Shown here piece by piece: positions 15,292-23,691 of a stretch of 64,000 bases of DNA (the first letter of the stretch is position 1; each line of letters starts with the position of its first letter). The notes beneath the pieces were generated by a model. The model saw only the letters and a program-made list of their open reading frames with translations. It searched no databases and was not told the DNA's origin. Where the stretch lies: NCBI RefSeq assembly GCF_024347195.1, contig NZ_AP025281.1, positions 1,674,001 to 1,738,000 on the forward strand, read 5' to 3'. Origin of the DNA: Aliamphritea hakodatensis (lineage in GTDB: Bacteria; Pseudomonadota; Gammaproteobacteria; Pseudomonadales; Balneatricaceae). The translations under genes were made by a program, and so were the position numbers.

Positions 15292-17043
15292 ATGACAAAT
15301 AATATGACGAATGAAACCGGTCAGGCTGTGCAGGATAATATCATCACGGTGAATAACCTGAGTGTGCAGTTTGAAGTGGCCGGCGGGCTGGTTTCCGGCC
15401 TGAAAGATGTCAGCGTGACTGTACCCCGCGGGCAGATTGTTGGCGTGGTTGGCGAGAGTGGCAGCGGTAAATCCACCCTGATTTATACCCTTACCCAACT
15501 GATGGCTGACAACGCAATTGTTGCCTCCGGCACTGCCGAGATGGACGGTGCGGATTTACTGAAAAAATCCCCCCGGGAAATGCAGGCACTGCTGGGTGAC
15601 GACATTGCAATGATCTTTCAGGATCCGATGACCACCCTGAATCCGGTGTTCAGCATTGAAAAGCAGATGACTGACATTCAGTACCGGCAGGACCTTCCCT
15701 ATCAGGAGAAACGTCAGCGGGCGATAGACGCACTGGACCGGGTGGGCATTCCGAATCCGGAATTACGCTTACCCCGGTACCCCCATGAATTTTCCGGTGG
15801 GCAGCTCCAGCGGATTTCTATTGCCATGGCGCTGATGGCCAGACCAAAAGTGCTGATTGCGGATGAACCGACCACTGCGCTGGATGCCAGCCTGGAGGTG
15901 CAGATCATCGAACTGCTTAAAGAGCTGCAGGCTGAAATTGGCTGTTCCATGATATTTGTGTCCCACCACCTGGGCGTAGTGGGCACCCTGTGTGACTACA
16001 CCGTGGTGATGTACCACGGCGATGTGGTGGAGCAGGGGCCAACGCGGGAGGTATTTAACCGGCCACAGCACAGTTACACCCAGCGTTTACTGGCCTGTGA
16101 TCCGGCGCGGATCAAAGAACGCAGTAAGCGGTTGCCAACAATGAACTCTGATGGCCTGGGGCAGATTGAAATTCCTGCCGGCAGCTATCTGGCCAGTCAG
16201 TTGGAACAGGCCGGGCCGGATACAGGCGCCGGTAAGCAGGATCAGCCTTTGCTGAACATTGATGCGCTGCGCATACGCTTTCCGATGCAGGGTAAATTAG
16301 CAGCGTTACTCAGTGGCAATAAAGACCCTTACCTGCATGCGGTGAAAGGGGTAAGCCTGACGCTGGACCGGGGCGAAACGCTGGCGATTGTCGGGGAAAG
16401 TGGCAGCGGAAAAACCACCGTTGCGCAGGCGATTCTGGGGCTGAACCAGCCGTGGTCCGGTGCGATTCATTTTCAGGGGCGGGACTTGCTGAGCCTGTCG
16501 GCCCGTGAGCGGGGTAAAACCCGGCGGGACATCGCCATGATGTTTCAGGACCCGATCAGCTCCCTGAGTCCGCGGATGAAAATCTCGGATCTGATCACCG
16601 AGCCTCTGGTGATTCACGGCCTGCCGTTCGATTCCAGAGAACAGGAAGCCCGGCGTCTGCTGCAGATTGTTGGTTTGCCGCTGCACTTTGCCGACCGTTA
16701 TCCGCATCAGTTAAGCGGCGGACAGGCACGGCGTGTCGGTGTCGCACGGGCGCTGGCGCAGTCGCCCAAGCTGATCGTTGCGGATGAGCCGACTGCTGGT
16801 CTGGATGTGTCTGTGCAGGGGGAGATCCTCAACTTGCTGAATCAGTTACAGGAAGATCTGGGCATCGCCATTCTGATCATTACTCATAACCTGAATATTG
16901 TCCGCCATGTGGCCGACCGTACCCTGATTATGAATATGGGCGATATCGTCGAACAGGGTGATACAGACACCATCTTTGCCGACCCGCAACATGCCTACAC
17001 CCGGCAGTTGCTGGAAGCCAACATACACCCTGATCCTGTTTAA
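15292..17043 (+). CDS. ABC transporter ATP-binding protein, two fused ATPase domains (DppD-DppF type)
   Basis: 583 residues with two complete nucleotide-binding domains. Domain 1 (about 15-270): Walker A GESGSGKST near 60, signature SGGQLQRISIA, Walker B VLIADEPTTALD. Domain 2 (about 320-575): Walker A GESGSGKTT, signature LSGGQARRVGVARAL, Walker B LIVADEPTAGLD. Most peptide transporters use two separate subunits; the fused form is common in proteobacterial opine, glutathione or oligopeptide systems (GsiA-like layout). Its ATG is three bases after the preceding stop codon, showing tight coupling. Confidence 0.93.
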   Translation: MTNNMTNETGQAVQDNIITVNNLSVQFEVAGGLVSGLKDVSVTVPRGQIVGVVGESGSGKSTLIYTLTQLMADNAIVASGTAEMDGADLLKKSPREMQALLGDDIAMIFQDPMTTLNPVFSIEKQMTDIQYRQDLPYQEKRQRAIDALDRVGIPNPELRLPRYPHEFSGGQLQRISIAMALMARPKVLIADEPTTALDASLEVQIIELLKELQAEIGCSMIFVSHHLGVVGTLCDYTVVMYHGDVVEQGPTREVFNRPQHSYTQRLLACDPARIKERSKRLPTMNSDGLGQIEIPAGSYLASQLEQAGPDTGAGKQDQPLLNIDALRIRFPMQGKLAALLSGNKDPYLHAVKGVSLTLDRGETLAIVGESGSGKTTVAQAILGLNQPWSGAIHFQGRDLLSLSARERGKTRRDIAMMFQDPISSLSPRMKISDLITEPLVIHGLPFDSREQEARRLLQIVGLPLHFADRYPHQLSGGQARRVGVARALAQSPKLIVADEPTAGLDVSVQGEILNLLNQLQEDLGIAILIITHNLNIVRHVADRTLIMNMGDIVEQGDTDTIFADPQHAYTRQLLEANIHPDPV

Positions 17044-17115
17044 CGTGCTGCCCGCCGGGGACTTATCTGTTTCACCGGCGGGCTGTGTTTAGCGTTATAT
17101 ACCGAGAATACTTTT

Positions 17116-18774
17116 ATGTCTGAAACGACCAAAATTTTTGTGGCGCGTAACATTTTGACGCTTAATCCTGACTGCCCACAAGCCACACATGTGGCCGTCA
17201 GAGACGGCAAAATACTGGCTGTTGGCACCGGGCAGGATATGTCCGGCTGGGATTTGCCCATTGATGACCGGTTCGCAGATAAAGTGCTGATGCCGGGGTT
17301 TGTAGAAGCACACGGTCATGCTATCAGTGGTGAGAGCTGGCGCTTTACCTATTTAGGATTTGATGATCAGTATGATCCGCAGGGGCAGTGCTGGCCCGGC
17401 GTTGAAAACCAGCAACAGGCACAGGCACGGTTACAGGCTGCTGAAGCTCTGCTGACTGATCCGCAGACGCCACTGATCGCCTGGCATTATGATCCCATCT
17501 TTTGGGAGGATCAGGATCGGCTGCTGGACCGCCGGGCGCTGGATAAGGTATCGCAGACCCGACCCGTTATGGTGATGCATGCCAGCGGGCACGTGATTAA
17601 CGTTAATTCTGCTTTGCTGGCCATGGCCAGTCTGGATGAAAGCCTTGATATTGAAGGCCTGATGAAAGATTCCGCAGGGCGCTTAACTGGCGAATTGCGG
17701 GATCTGGCTACCCAGTTTGCCGTCTTGCGGGTGGTGGGCAACCCGCTAATTGGCGAAGTGGATCTGGATATTCTGCATCAGTATGCGCGGCTGGCAACGA
17801 ATGTAGGGGTTACCACTGCCACCGAACTCTATGCCTCACTGGATGATGAATCACTGCAAAGTTACCGGGACGCGGCAGCCAGTGACAGTATCCCGTTGCG
17901 CTTTTATGCGGCGCAGAATGCCGAAACCCTCAGCATCGAACAGGGCATTGAGCGGCTGCAGCTTGCGCAGCGATCCTGTAATGACAAACTGCATCTGGGC
18001 AGCTGCAAGCTGATTGTGGATGGCTCTATACAGAGTTTTACAGCCCGGCTGGAATGGCCCGGCTATCATAATCAGGCGGCAAACGGTGCCTGGAAACAAC
18101 CGCCGCAACTGATGGCGCAGATGATCCGTGAATATCATCAGGCGGGGATTCAGCTACACATACACGTGAACGGTGATCAGGCCACTGAGCTGGTGTTGGA
18201 TATATTGGAAGATGTATTGGCAGATTCTCCCCGGGCAGATCACCGCCATACCCTGCAACATTGCCAGATGGCCACTGAAGCGCAGTACCGGCGTATGGGC
18301 AGGCTGGGGTTGTGCGTCAATCTGTTTTCTAACCATATTTATTACTGGGGGGATCAGCACAGTACGCTAACAGTGGGGCCTGTCCGGGCTAAACGGATGA
18401 ATGCCGCCGCCAGTGCTTTGCGGCACGGTGTGCCACTGGCGATTCATTCCGACGCGCCAGTGACGCCGCTGAACCCGTTATTCAGTGCCTGGTGTGCCGT
18501 CAACCGGACCACTCGTAGCGGAACTGTGCTTGGTGAAGCGCAGAAAATTACCGTGCCACAGGCCCTGCATGCGCTGACCTTAGGCGCGGCCTATACCCTG
18601 AAAATGGATCATCTGGTGGGCAGTATTGAAGTGGGCAAATTTGCAGATTTTGCCGTGCTGGATGATGATCCGCTTAACGTGCCTGAGCAACAGATAAAAG
18701 ATATTAATGTGTGGGGGACCGTCTTAGCCGGTGTGCCACACAGGGCTGCGCAGGGGGTGGCCAGTGGTGACTGA
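17116..18774 (+). CDS. YtcJ-like metal-dependent amidohydrolase
   Basis: 552 residues. The amidohydrolase layout is clear: a beta-sandwich start (TKIFVARNILTLNPD, VAVRDGKILAVG), the metal-binding VEAHGHAISGESW near 62, LHIHVNGDQATELVLD near 350, and the late metal or acid site HSDAPVTPLNPLF near 450. The sandwich is completed by VGSIEVGKFADFAVLDDDPL. These features place it in the YtcJ / DUF6282-type amidohydrolase 3 group, which hydrolyses amides and N-acyl compounds; the substrate is unknown. It follows the ABC transporter and its end overlaps the CobW-type gene by eight bases. Confidence 0.88.
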   Translation: MSETTKIFVARNILTLNPDCPQATHVAVRDGKILAVGTGQDMSGWDLPIDDRFADKVLMPGFVEAHGHAISGESWRFTYLGFDDQYDPQGQCWPGVENQQQAQARLQAAEALLTDPQTPLIAWHYDPIFWEDQDRLLDRRALDKVSQTRPVMVMHASGHVINVNSALLAMASLDESLDIEGLMKDSAGRLTGELRDLATQFAVLRVVGNPLIGEVDLDILHQYARLATNVGVTTATELYASLDDESLQSYRDAAASDSIPLRFYAAQNAETLSIEQGIERLQLAQRSCNDKLHLGSCKLIVDGSIQSFTARLEWPGYHNQAANGAWKQPPQLMAQMIREYHQAGIQLHIHVNGDQATELVLDILEDVLADSPRADHRHTLQHCQMATEAQYRRMGRLGLCVNLFSNHIYYWGDQHSTLTVGPVRAKRMNAAASALRHGVPLAIHSDAPVTPLNPLFSAWCAVNRTTRSGTVLGEAQKITVPQALHALTLGAAYTLKMDHLVGSIEVGKFADFAVLDDDPLNVPEQQIKDINVWGTVLAGVPHRAAQGVASGD

Positions 18775-19678
18775 AACCCGGTCTGCACAGCCTGATCGCA
18801 AGGTACCCTTTACGGTGATCGGCGGATTTCTGGGGGCGGGCAAAACCAGCCTGGTAAACCATTTATTAGCCAGTGCAGAACAACGTTATGCCGTACTGGT
18901 AAATGACTTCGGCGCACTGAACATTGACGCCGGGCTGATTCGTGAACATCAGGGGGATACCATCGCCCTGGCCAATGGCTGCATTTGTTGCAGTCTGGCG
19001 GCAGGGTTCAGTAAAGGGCTGGGGCAGGTGCTGGATAATCTGCAAAGCTTTGACCACATCATCGTTGAAGCCAGCGGTATTGCTGACCCCGGCAGGATCC
19101 AGGATATCGCCCGTATTGAACCCCGGCTTGAGACCCGGGGGAATCCGGTGATGCTGGACGCCCGGCAATTGCTGCAGCAGGCGCAGGATCCGCACATTGG
19201 CAGCCTGATTCATCAGCAAATCGCTGCTGCTGATCTGCTTATCGTTAATAAACATAACCTGTTAACTGCGACAGATAGCCGGGCTCTGACCCATTTTCTG
19301 GAACAGCTCAGTGATGCCTCCTTGCTCTATACAGACTGGGGCAGGGTGGACCCGGCAGATTTACTGGCGCTGCCTGCGCGCCCGCGAAAGTTCCGGCCCT
19401 TGTTGGCTGAAGCGACCAATCATGGCCTGTACAGTGAAATTCTGACAGCTGAAATGCCGCTTCAGTATGACCGGTTTCATACATGGGCTGAAGGTTTGTC
19501 TGCTGACATTCTGCGGGGCAAAGGGCTGGTTCACTTTACCGATAAACCGGGTACATGGTTATGGCAAAAAGTCGGAGATCAGGTACGGCTGACGGACTAT
19601 AGCTATGAAGATTCTGTCACCGGGTGTGAGCTGTTGCTGATCAGTAAACGTAAAGAAAGCCTGCCGACCTGCTTTTAA
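18767..19678 (+). CDS. CobW/COG0523 family GTPase, putative metallochaperone
   Basis: 303 residues from GTG at 18767, chosen because GGGGGTGG lies just upstream; the start overlaps the amidohydrolase stop. G1 is GGFLGAGKTSLVNHLL (about 15-30), the metal motif is NGCICCSL (CxCC) near 65, switch-type VEASGIADP follows, and the base-recognition motif is NKHN instead of the usual NKxD. The C-terminal CobW domain is present but short. COG0523 proteins deliver zinc, cobalt or iron to partner enzymes. Coupling to the amidohydrolase and to a metallopeptidase suggests it loads one of these with metal, as NhaG-like activators do for nitrile hydratase. Confidence 0.88.
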   Translation: MTETRSAQPDRKVPFTVIGGFLGAGKTSLVNHLLASAEQRYAVLVNDFGALNIDAGLIREHQGDTIALANGCICCSLAAGFSKGLGQVLDNLQSFDHIIVEASGIADPGRIQDIARIEPRLETRGNPVMLDARQLLQQAQDPHIGSLIHQQIAAADLLIVNKHNLLTATDSRALTHFLEQLSDASLLYTDWGRVDPADLLALPARPRKFRPLLAEATNHGLYSEILTAEMPLQYDRFHTWAEGLSADILRGKGLVHFTDKPGTWLWQKVGDQVRLTDYSYEDSVTGCELLLISKRKESLPTCF

Positions 19679-19847
19679 TTCAACGGGTTATTCACTTAAC
19701 AGGCGGGTAAAACCGGCTAAACCCCGGTATCCCACTTCTGGACCATAGGCTTTTATGAAACTGGCTGTAAAATGAACGGCATGTTTAACGGTTTACTGTA
19801 TCAGTTTTGCCGGTTGGTCCGGAACATCAGTTGAGTGAGGAAGCTTT

Positions 19848-20807
19848 ATGGGATATCCAGTTTATAACGACGTGACAGAGATAGTGAAAGCCTGCCCGGA
19901 ATATGCGGCGCAGAATGACTATCATGCTATGTACTCCAGTGTTTTTTCAGGGATCGTGACCGACCCTAAACTGATGACTGTACCGGTTGATGACCACCTG
20001 GTTCACCGGGGCGACGGTGTATTTGAAGCCTTCAAAATGGTTGACGGTAAAGTCTTCCTGCTGGATGAACACCTGGCGCGTCTGGAACGTTCTGCCGGTG
20101 ATATCTTCCTGGATCTGTGCCACACCAAAGAAGAAATGATCGCGATCTGTAAGCAACTGGCAGAAGTGAGCGGCCTGAAAGATATCCTGTTCCGTTTGTA
20201 TGCGTCCCGCGGGCCGGGTGGCTTTACGCCAAACCCGTATGCCTCTGTTGGCCCACAGTTATATCTGATTGCTTCAGCACTGCGTAACCCGGCACCGGAA
20301 CTGTACGAAAACGGCGCAAAAATCGGTTTCAGCCAGGTCGCGATTAAGAGCGGTGGCTTAGCCAAGGTTAAAACCTGTAACTACATCTCTAACGTGCTGA
20401 TGGCTAAAGAAGCGGTCGACCAGAAACTGAACTTCGTTGTGAACGTGACGGAAGATGGCTTCCTGGGTGAAGGCCCGACGGAGAACATCGTTTACCTGAA
20501 CGATGCCAATGAACTGATCTACTCAAGCTTTGAACATACGCTGCGCGGTACCACACTGCTGCGTTTGCATGAGCTTTCCGGCGAGCTGCAGGCACAGGGC
20601 CTGATTACCGGCATGAAAGAAGCCAAGCAAAGCGCTGAAGAGCTGTATAAGGCGAAAGAAGTGTTCATGATCGGCACCACGCTGGACGCTCTGCCGGTTG
20701 TTGAAGTGGGCGGCCAGACCGTGGGTGACGGCAAGCCTGGCCCGGTGGCTAAGCTGGCCCGCGAACTGCTGAAAAAAGACCAGCAGGAAAACGGTACGGT
20801 GCTGTAA
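19848..20807 (+). CDS. Class IV PLP aminotransferase (branched-chain / D-amino acid type)
   Basis: 319 residues. Fold type IV motifs: HRGDGVFEAFKMVDGKVFLL near 50-70, LDEHLARLERSAGDI, the PLP lysine in LAKVKTCNYISNVLMAKEA near 172, and NVTEDGFLGEGPTENIVYL near 205-225 with the cofactor-binding Glu. It resembles IlvE-like and aminodeoxychorismate-lyase-like proteins, but neither can be chosen with certainty from the sequence. It has its own upstream region of 170 bp and a strong terminator, so it is probably transcribed alone. Confidence 0.85.
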   Translation: MGYPVYNDVTEIVKACPEYAAQNDYHAMYSSVFSGIVTDPKLMTVPVDDHLVHRGDGVFEAFKMVDGKVFLLDEHLARLERSAGDIFLDLCHTKEEMIAICKQLAEVSGLKDILFRLYASRGPGGFTPNPYASVGPQLYLIASALRNPAPELYENGAKIGFSQVAIKSGGLAKVKTCNYISNVLMAKEAVDQKLNFVVNVTEDGFLGEGPTENIVYLNDANELIYSSFEHTLRGTTLLRLHELSGELQAQGLITGMKEAKQSAEELYKAKEVFMIGTTLDALPVVEVGGQTVGDGKPGPVAKLARELLKKDQQENGTVL

Positions 20808-20843
20808 GCCGGCGACTGTCAGCAAGATAAAAAGCTTGAAAAG

Positions 20844-20867
20844 CCGCTCCCCGGAGCGGTTTTTTTA
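20844..20867 (+). terminator. Rho-independent terminator of the class IV aminotransferase gene
   Basis: CCGCTCC CC GGAGCGG forms a 7-bp stem followed by eight T (20860-20867). The 250 bp from here to the next gene at 21117 show no further gene. Confidence 0.9.
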
Positions 20868-21116
20868 TGCCTGTATTTTGCCTGAGACATCAGGGAAACA
20901 TAGCCGGAGCGATTCGCTTAAACCTCTGGCCCGGTGCGTTTTTTGGGGCTTTGGTGGTTCATTAAATAAGGGGCTCCTGCAGGCCGGTTTTCATCTGCGA
21001 GCGGGCGACAGGCTGTCAACGGTTTGCGGAGCAGCCTGATAAAAGCGACTACACTGATGCAAAGGACACGGACATCCGTCGTCCGCGCGGGCGGCTAATG
21101 GATTGGGAGAGAAACA

Positions 21117-21584
21117 ATGAAACCCGTCATTTTATGCGTGTCTTTGCTTATGGCTTTTTACGCCAGCAGCGCGCAAATCATTACTTATGATACCCGGTAT
21201 AAAGGTCTGCAGGTGGGTAAGGCCACAATCGCGGATGTTATTTCAGTGTTAGGTTCGCCCCATGGGAAAAAGGCCAACAGTAATAATGTCAGGTATTATT
21301 TTGACGGTGTACACGTCACTATTCAGGACAGTACCGGCCGGATAAACACCATTATTATTTATGACCGTATGTATGTGGACGCGAACGGAATACGGGTTGG
21401 CGAATTTAAACGGGACGTTGAATATGTGCTGAAGAAACGGATCCAGGCCCCTGCGGTGTCTGATCTTAAAAACGGTATTATCTACTGGTTTAAAGGTGGC
21501 CGGGTTTCGAGCATCGTACTGGCTTATCAGGCACTGTCGAGGAATGGCAGGCCCTCAGGGGGCGCTGAAGTTGAGTATTTATAA
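21117..21584 (+). CDS. Exported small protein, SmpA/OmlA-like
   Basis: 155 residues. A cleavable signal peptide (MKPVILCVSLLMAFYASSAQ) has no lipobox Cys at the right place, so it is probably periplasmic. The core VGKATIADVISVLGSPHGKK and VRYYFDGVHVTIQD matches the BamE-like 'GxxtxxdVxxxlGxP' strand-helix pattern seen also in the lipoprotein at 3309-3755. The Gly-rich C-terminus is RNGRPSGGAEVEYL. GGGAGAGAAACA precedes the ATG. A small membrane-protein gene follows after about 40 bp. Function unknown. Confidence 0.65.
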   Translation: MKPVILCVSLLMAFYASSAQIITYDTRYKGLQVGKATIADVISVLGSPHGKKANSNNVRYYFDGVHVTIQDSTGRINTIIIYDRMYVDANGIRVGEFKRDVEYVLKKRIQAPAVSDLKNGIIYWFKGGRVSSIVLAYQALSRNGRPSGGAEVEYL

Positions 21585-21625
21585 AGGCCGTTTTCCAGCG
21601 TTGTTATCAGTACAGGGAGTCTTGT

Positions 21626-21883
21626 TTGGAGGAGTTATTCGGTTTTGTTTTCAGGTTGATTGTTCAGGGTGTTGTCTGGCTTTTAGTCGAGTGTCTGTTT
21701 TGGGGAATTTGTTATTACACCGGCTGGGTTGTCTGTAAGGTCTGTACGTTAGGTAAATATCCGACACAACCCCTGTCCCTGAAAGGGATGGTAAACAGCT
21801 ATCCATCAGCCAGAAACCGGTTATCTCTGATCGGGCTGATGTTCCTTGTATTACTGATCGTTGTGTTATTGGTTCTGAATTAA
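21626..21883 (+). CDS. Small inner-membrane protein, unknown
   Basis: 85 residues starting with TTG at 21626; AGGGAG lies seven bases upstream, and no ATG fits. Two hydrophobic segments (about 5-35 and 62-84) flank a short loop with CKVCTLGKYPTQPLSLKGMV. Small gammaproteobacterial membrane proteins with the pattern 'FYYTGxxxxKxxTLGxYP' look similar; their role is not known to me. It follows the exported SmpA-like gene and may be co-transcribed. Confidence 0.65.
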   Translation: MEELFGFVFRLIVQGVVWLLVECLFWGICYYTGWVVCKVCTLGKYPTQPLSLKGMVNSYPSARNRLSLIGLMFLVLLIVVLLVLN

Positions 21884-21968
21884 ACCACCTGACGGTAAGG
21901 CACTTTCCCTGTAAGCGAAGCCGGCAGGCTTTTTATCCCGCCAGAAATTCCGACAGCATCACCGCTGA

Positions 21969-22184
21969 TTATTCAGTTTCCTGTTCAGTTTCGTCGGGCT
22001 GAATCTCTGCATCTGAATCCATTCCGGGTTTTTTACGTTTGGCATTCTCGCGCAGGATGTTGACGTGCCCGGGAGCACTGATGCCCAGAAAGGTTTTTTC
22101 ATTTGAGGTTATATTGAGGACCTTAATGGTGGTCTCGCCGTTGATGACAATTGCCTGTTTTCTGCTCAGTGTAAATTCCACCAT
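21969..22184 (-). CDS. Divergent CsrA/RsmA-like RNA-binding protein
   Basis: 71 residues from ATG at 22184, chosen because AGGGAG is seven to eight bases away; a GTG two codons earlier is too close to it. The core FTLSRKQAIVINGETTIKVL then FLGISAPGHVNILRE follows the five-strand CsrA pattern 'LTRxxGExIxIGDxIxVxVL...RIGIxAPxxVxVxRxE', keeping the second RNA-binding region (GISAP and the Arg before Glu). The first strand differs from housekeeping CsrA (SRKQAIVING instead of TRRVGETLMIGD), and the acidic tail DSDAEIQPDETEQETE is unusual. It is probably a secondary paralogue rather than the main regulator. Confidence 0.65.
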   Translation of the reverse strand: MVEFTLSRKQAIVINGETTIKVLNITSNEKTFLGISAPGHVNILRENAKRKKPGMDSDAEIQPDETEQETE

Positions 22185-22552
22185 GATCACGCTCCCTGTG
22201 ATGTCTGTATACAGGCATGATGGCGTGGCAGGCAGGGGATAGCAAGGCTTTAGATGTATCTGTTTGGGGTATGGTAAACCAGAGGTGAATAATCATTTTT
22301 TGATGTAATTGTCTGTAATGTATTGAAAATTAGTCAGAATAATGTGTTTTAAAAGGATATCTCGCTCAGGAGTATAAATGGGAAAGCGACAGTGTTTTAA
22401 ATAAAAAAGCACGCGCTTGAATGCTATGTGTTGCTACTGCGTGTTACTGATTTCCCGTACAGGAAAGCCTGTTGAGCAGGCAGAGGGTTGGCTGGTGATT
22501 CCGTTGCAAGCGTGGCAGGGATAGGGTGATATCCCTGCAGGTCCGTCGTGCG
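22185..22552. other. Intergenic region with one stable hairpin
   Basis: No gene is visible. GCAGGGATA at 22515-22523 pairs with TATCCCTGC at 22530-22538 (9-bp stem, 6-nt loop), just after the stop of the minus-strand siderophore reductase gene. Without a T run it is only a possible terminator. AT-rich sequence at 22260-22400 may hold the promoter of the CsrA-like gene. Confidence 0.4.
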
Positions 22553-23674
22553 CTAGCCGGCTTTGGGTGCGCGTAAACGCCAGTAGCCTTTGGTGTGATT
22601 ATGTTTTCCCTGAATATTTCGGACATTCCGTAAATGGTGGCGAACCGCTTTCGCGGCGTCGGCTTCCATGGCTGCCCATACCGTTTCAAAACGGCTCAGC
22701 CTGGCGATGATTTTTAACACTTCTTCCGCCTGATGGTGCGCCGGACAGATGATCTGATGAAGCTGTGCGTCAGCCGGTAGCCGGACGTCACTGAAGTAAT
22801 TTTGTTCGTCCGGCAGGGTGCTGAGGGTGATGACATAAGGGGGCACAGGGTTATGCCAGTGCTCCAGAATGGCCGCCAGTGCCGGAAAGGCGGTTTCATC
22901 CGCAATCAGCAGCGCCTGCCCGGTGGCCAGATGCGGGTGCTTATCGGCGGATTCAGAGCGGGTCATTACAATATCGCCGGTATTCAGGCTGCCGGACCAA
23001 AGGCTGCCGGGGCTGTCACCATGGGTGAAGATATCGATCTGGCCGTAATGTACCGTGGCGGTGTCTTCTGGGGTTTGCCAGGCTTTTCGTAATGTGTACA
23101 GGCGTACGTTTTTGTTGATGCTTGTGAGCATCTTTTGCCGGCGGTTACTGGATAAGCGTTTCATCAGCCAGATAAAAAACCGGTTGCCCGCCTGCTGTAG
23201 CCAGCGGATATTGCCCGGTTCAGATGCCTGTTTGGGGGCGCTTTTAATGGTTTTCAGCATAAAGCCAAAGGCGTATCCCGGGTAATATTCCGGAAAGGGT
23301 GTCGCAGAACGGACCGTCAGCCGGGTGAAGTTTGGCGTCAGCTGTGTGGTCGCTGTGACTTCAAAAAAGCGTTTACGTGAACCGCTCAGGCTGCCCCCCT
23401 GTTTAACGATGGCAGCATAGGCGGAATAGAGAATTTTTTCTTCCAGATCGCCCTCTATCTCAAAGGGGATGAAAGCATCATAGGCATTTTGATTGCCTTG
23501 CGGGGTGATGCAAACCTGAATACCTTCCTGATAGATATCAGTTATTCCGGCTGAATGAACCTGCCGGTCAGGCGAGTGCGCGTTGGCGATTGTCAGCAAC
23601 TCTTCGGAATGATCCTGATTCACGTGATCAATGATATCTGTCTTGTGATCATGGTCCTGAATGGGTGTACGCAT
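22553..23674 (-). CDS. Siderophore-interacting FAD reductase with N-terminal DUF2470 domain
   Basis: 373 residues. Residues about 12-90 are a DUF2470 domain (IIDHVNQDHSEELLTIANAH), a fold related to heme-binding split barrels. From about 100 the protein is a SIP/ViuB-type flavoreductase: FFEVTATTQLTPNFTRLTV, LYTLRKAW for FAD binding, and the C-terminal NAD(P)H part ending VWAAMEADAAKAVRHHL and GYWR. It would reduce ferric siderophore in the cytoplasm to release iron. It lies 17 bp downstream of the MFS gene and in the same direction as the TonB receptor, so the three likely form one iron-regulated unit. Confidence 0.85.
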   Translation of the reverse strand: MRTPIQDHDHKTDIIDHVNQDHSEELLTIANAHSPDRQVHSAGITDIYQEGIQVCITPQGNQNAYDAFIPFEIEGDLEEKILYSAYAAIVKQGGSLSGSRKRFFEVTATTQLTPNFTRLTVRSATPFPEYYPGYAFGFMLKTIKSAPKQASEPGNIRWLQQAGNRFFIWLMKRLSSNRRQKMLTSINKNVRLYTLRKAWQTPEDTATVHYGQIDIFTHGDSPGSLWSGSLNTGDIVMTRSESADKHPHLATGQALLIADETAFPALAAILEHWHNPVPPYVITLSTLPDEQNYFSDVRLPADAQLHQIICPAHHQAEEVLKIIARLSRFETVWAAMEADAAKAVRHHLRNVRNIQGKHNHTKGYWRLRAPKAG

Positions 23675-23691
23675 GGCTGTTTGTCTTAGTT

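Noticed and set aside
20836..21039. 67-codon frame after the class IV aminotransferase gene
   Set aside because: It begins inside the terminator hairpin and has no ribosome site.
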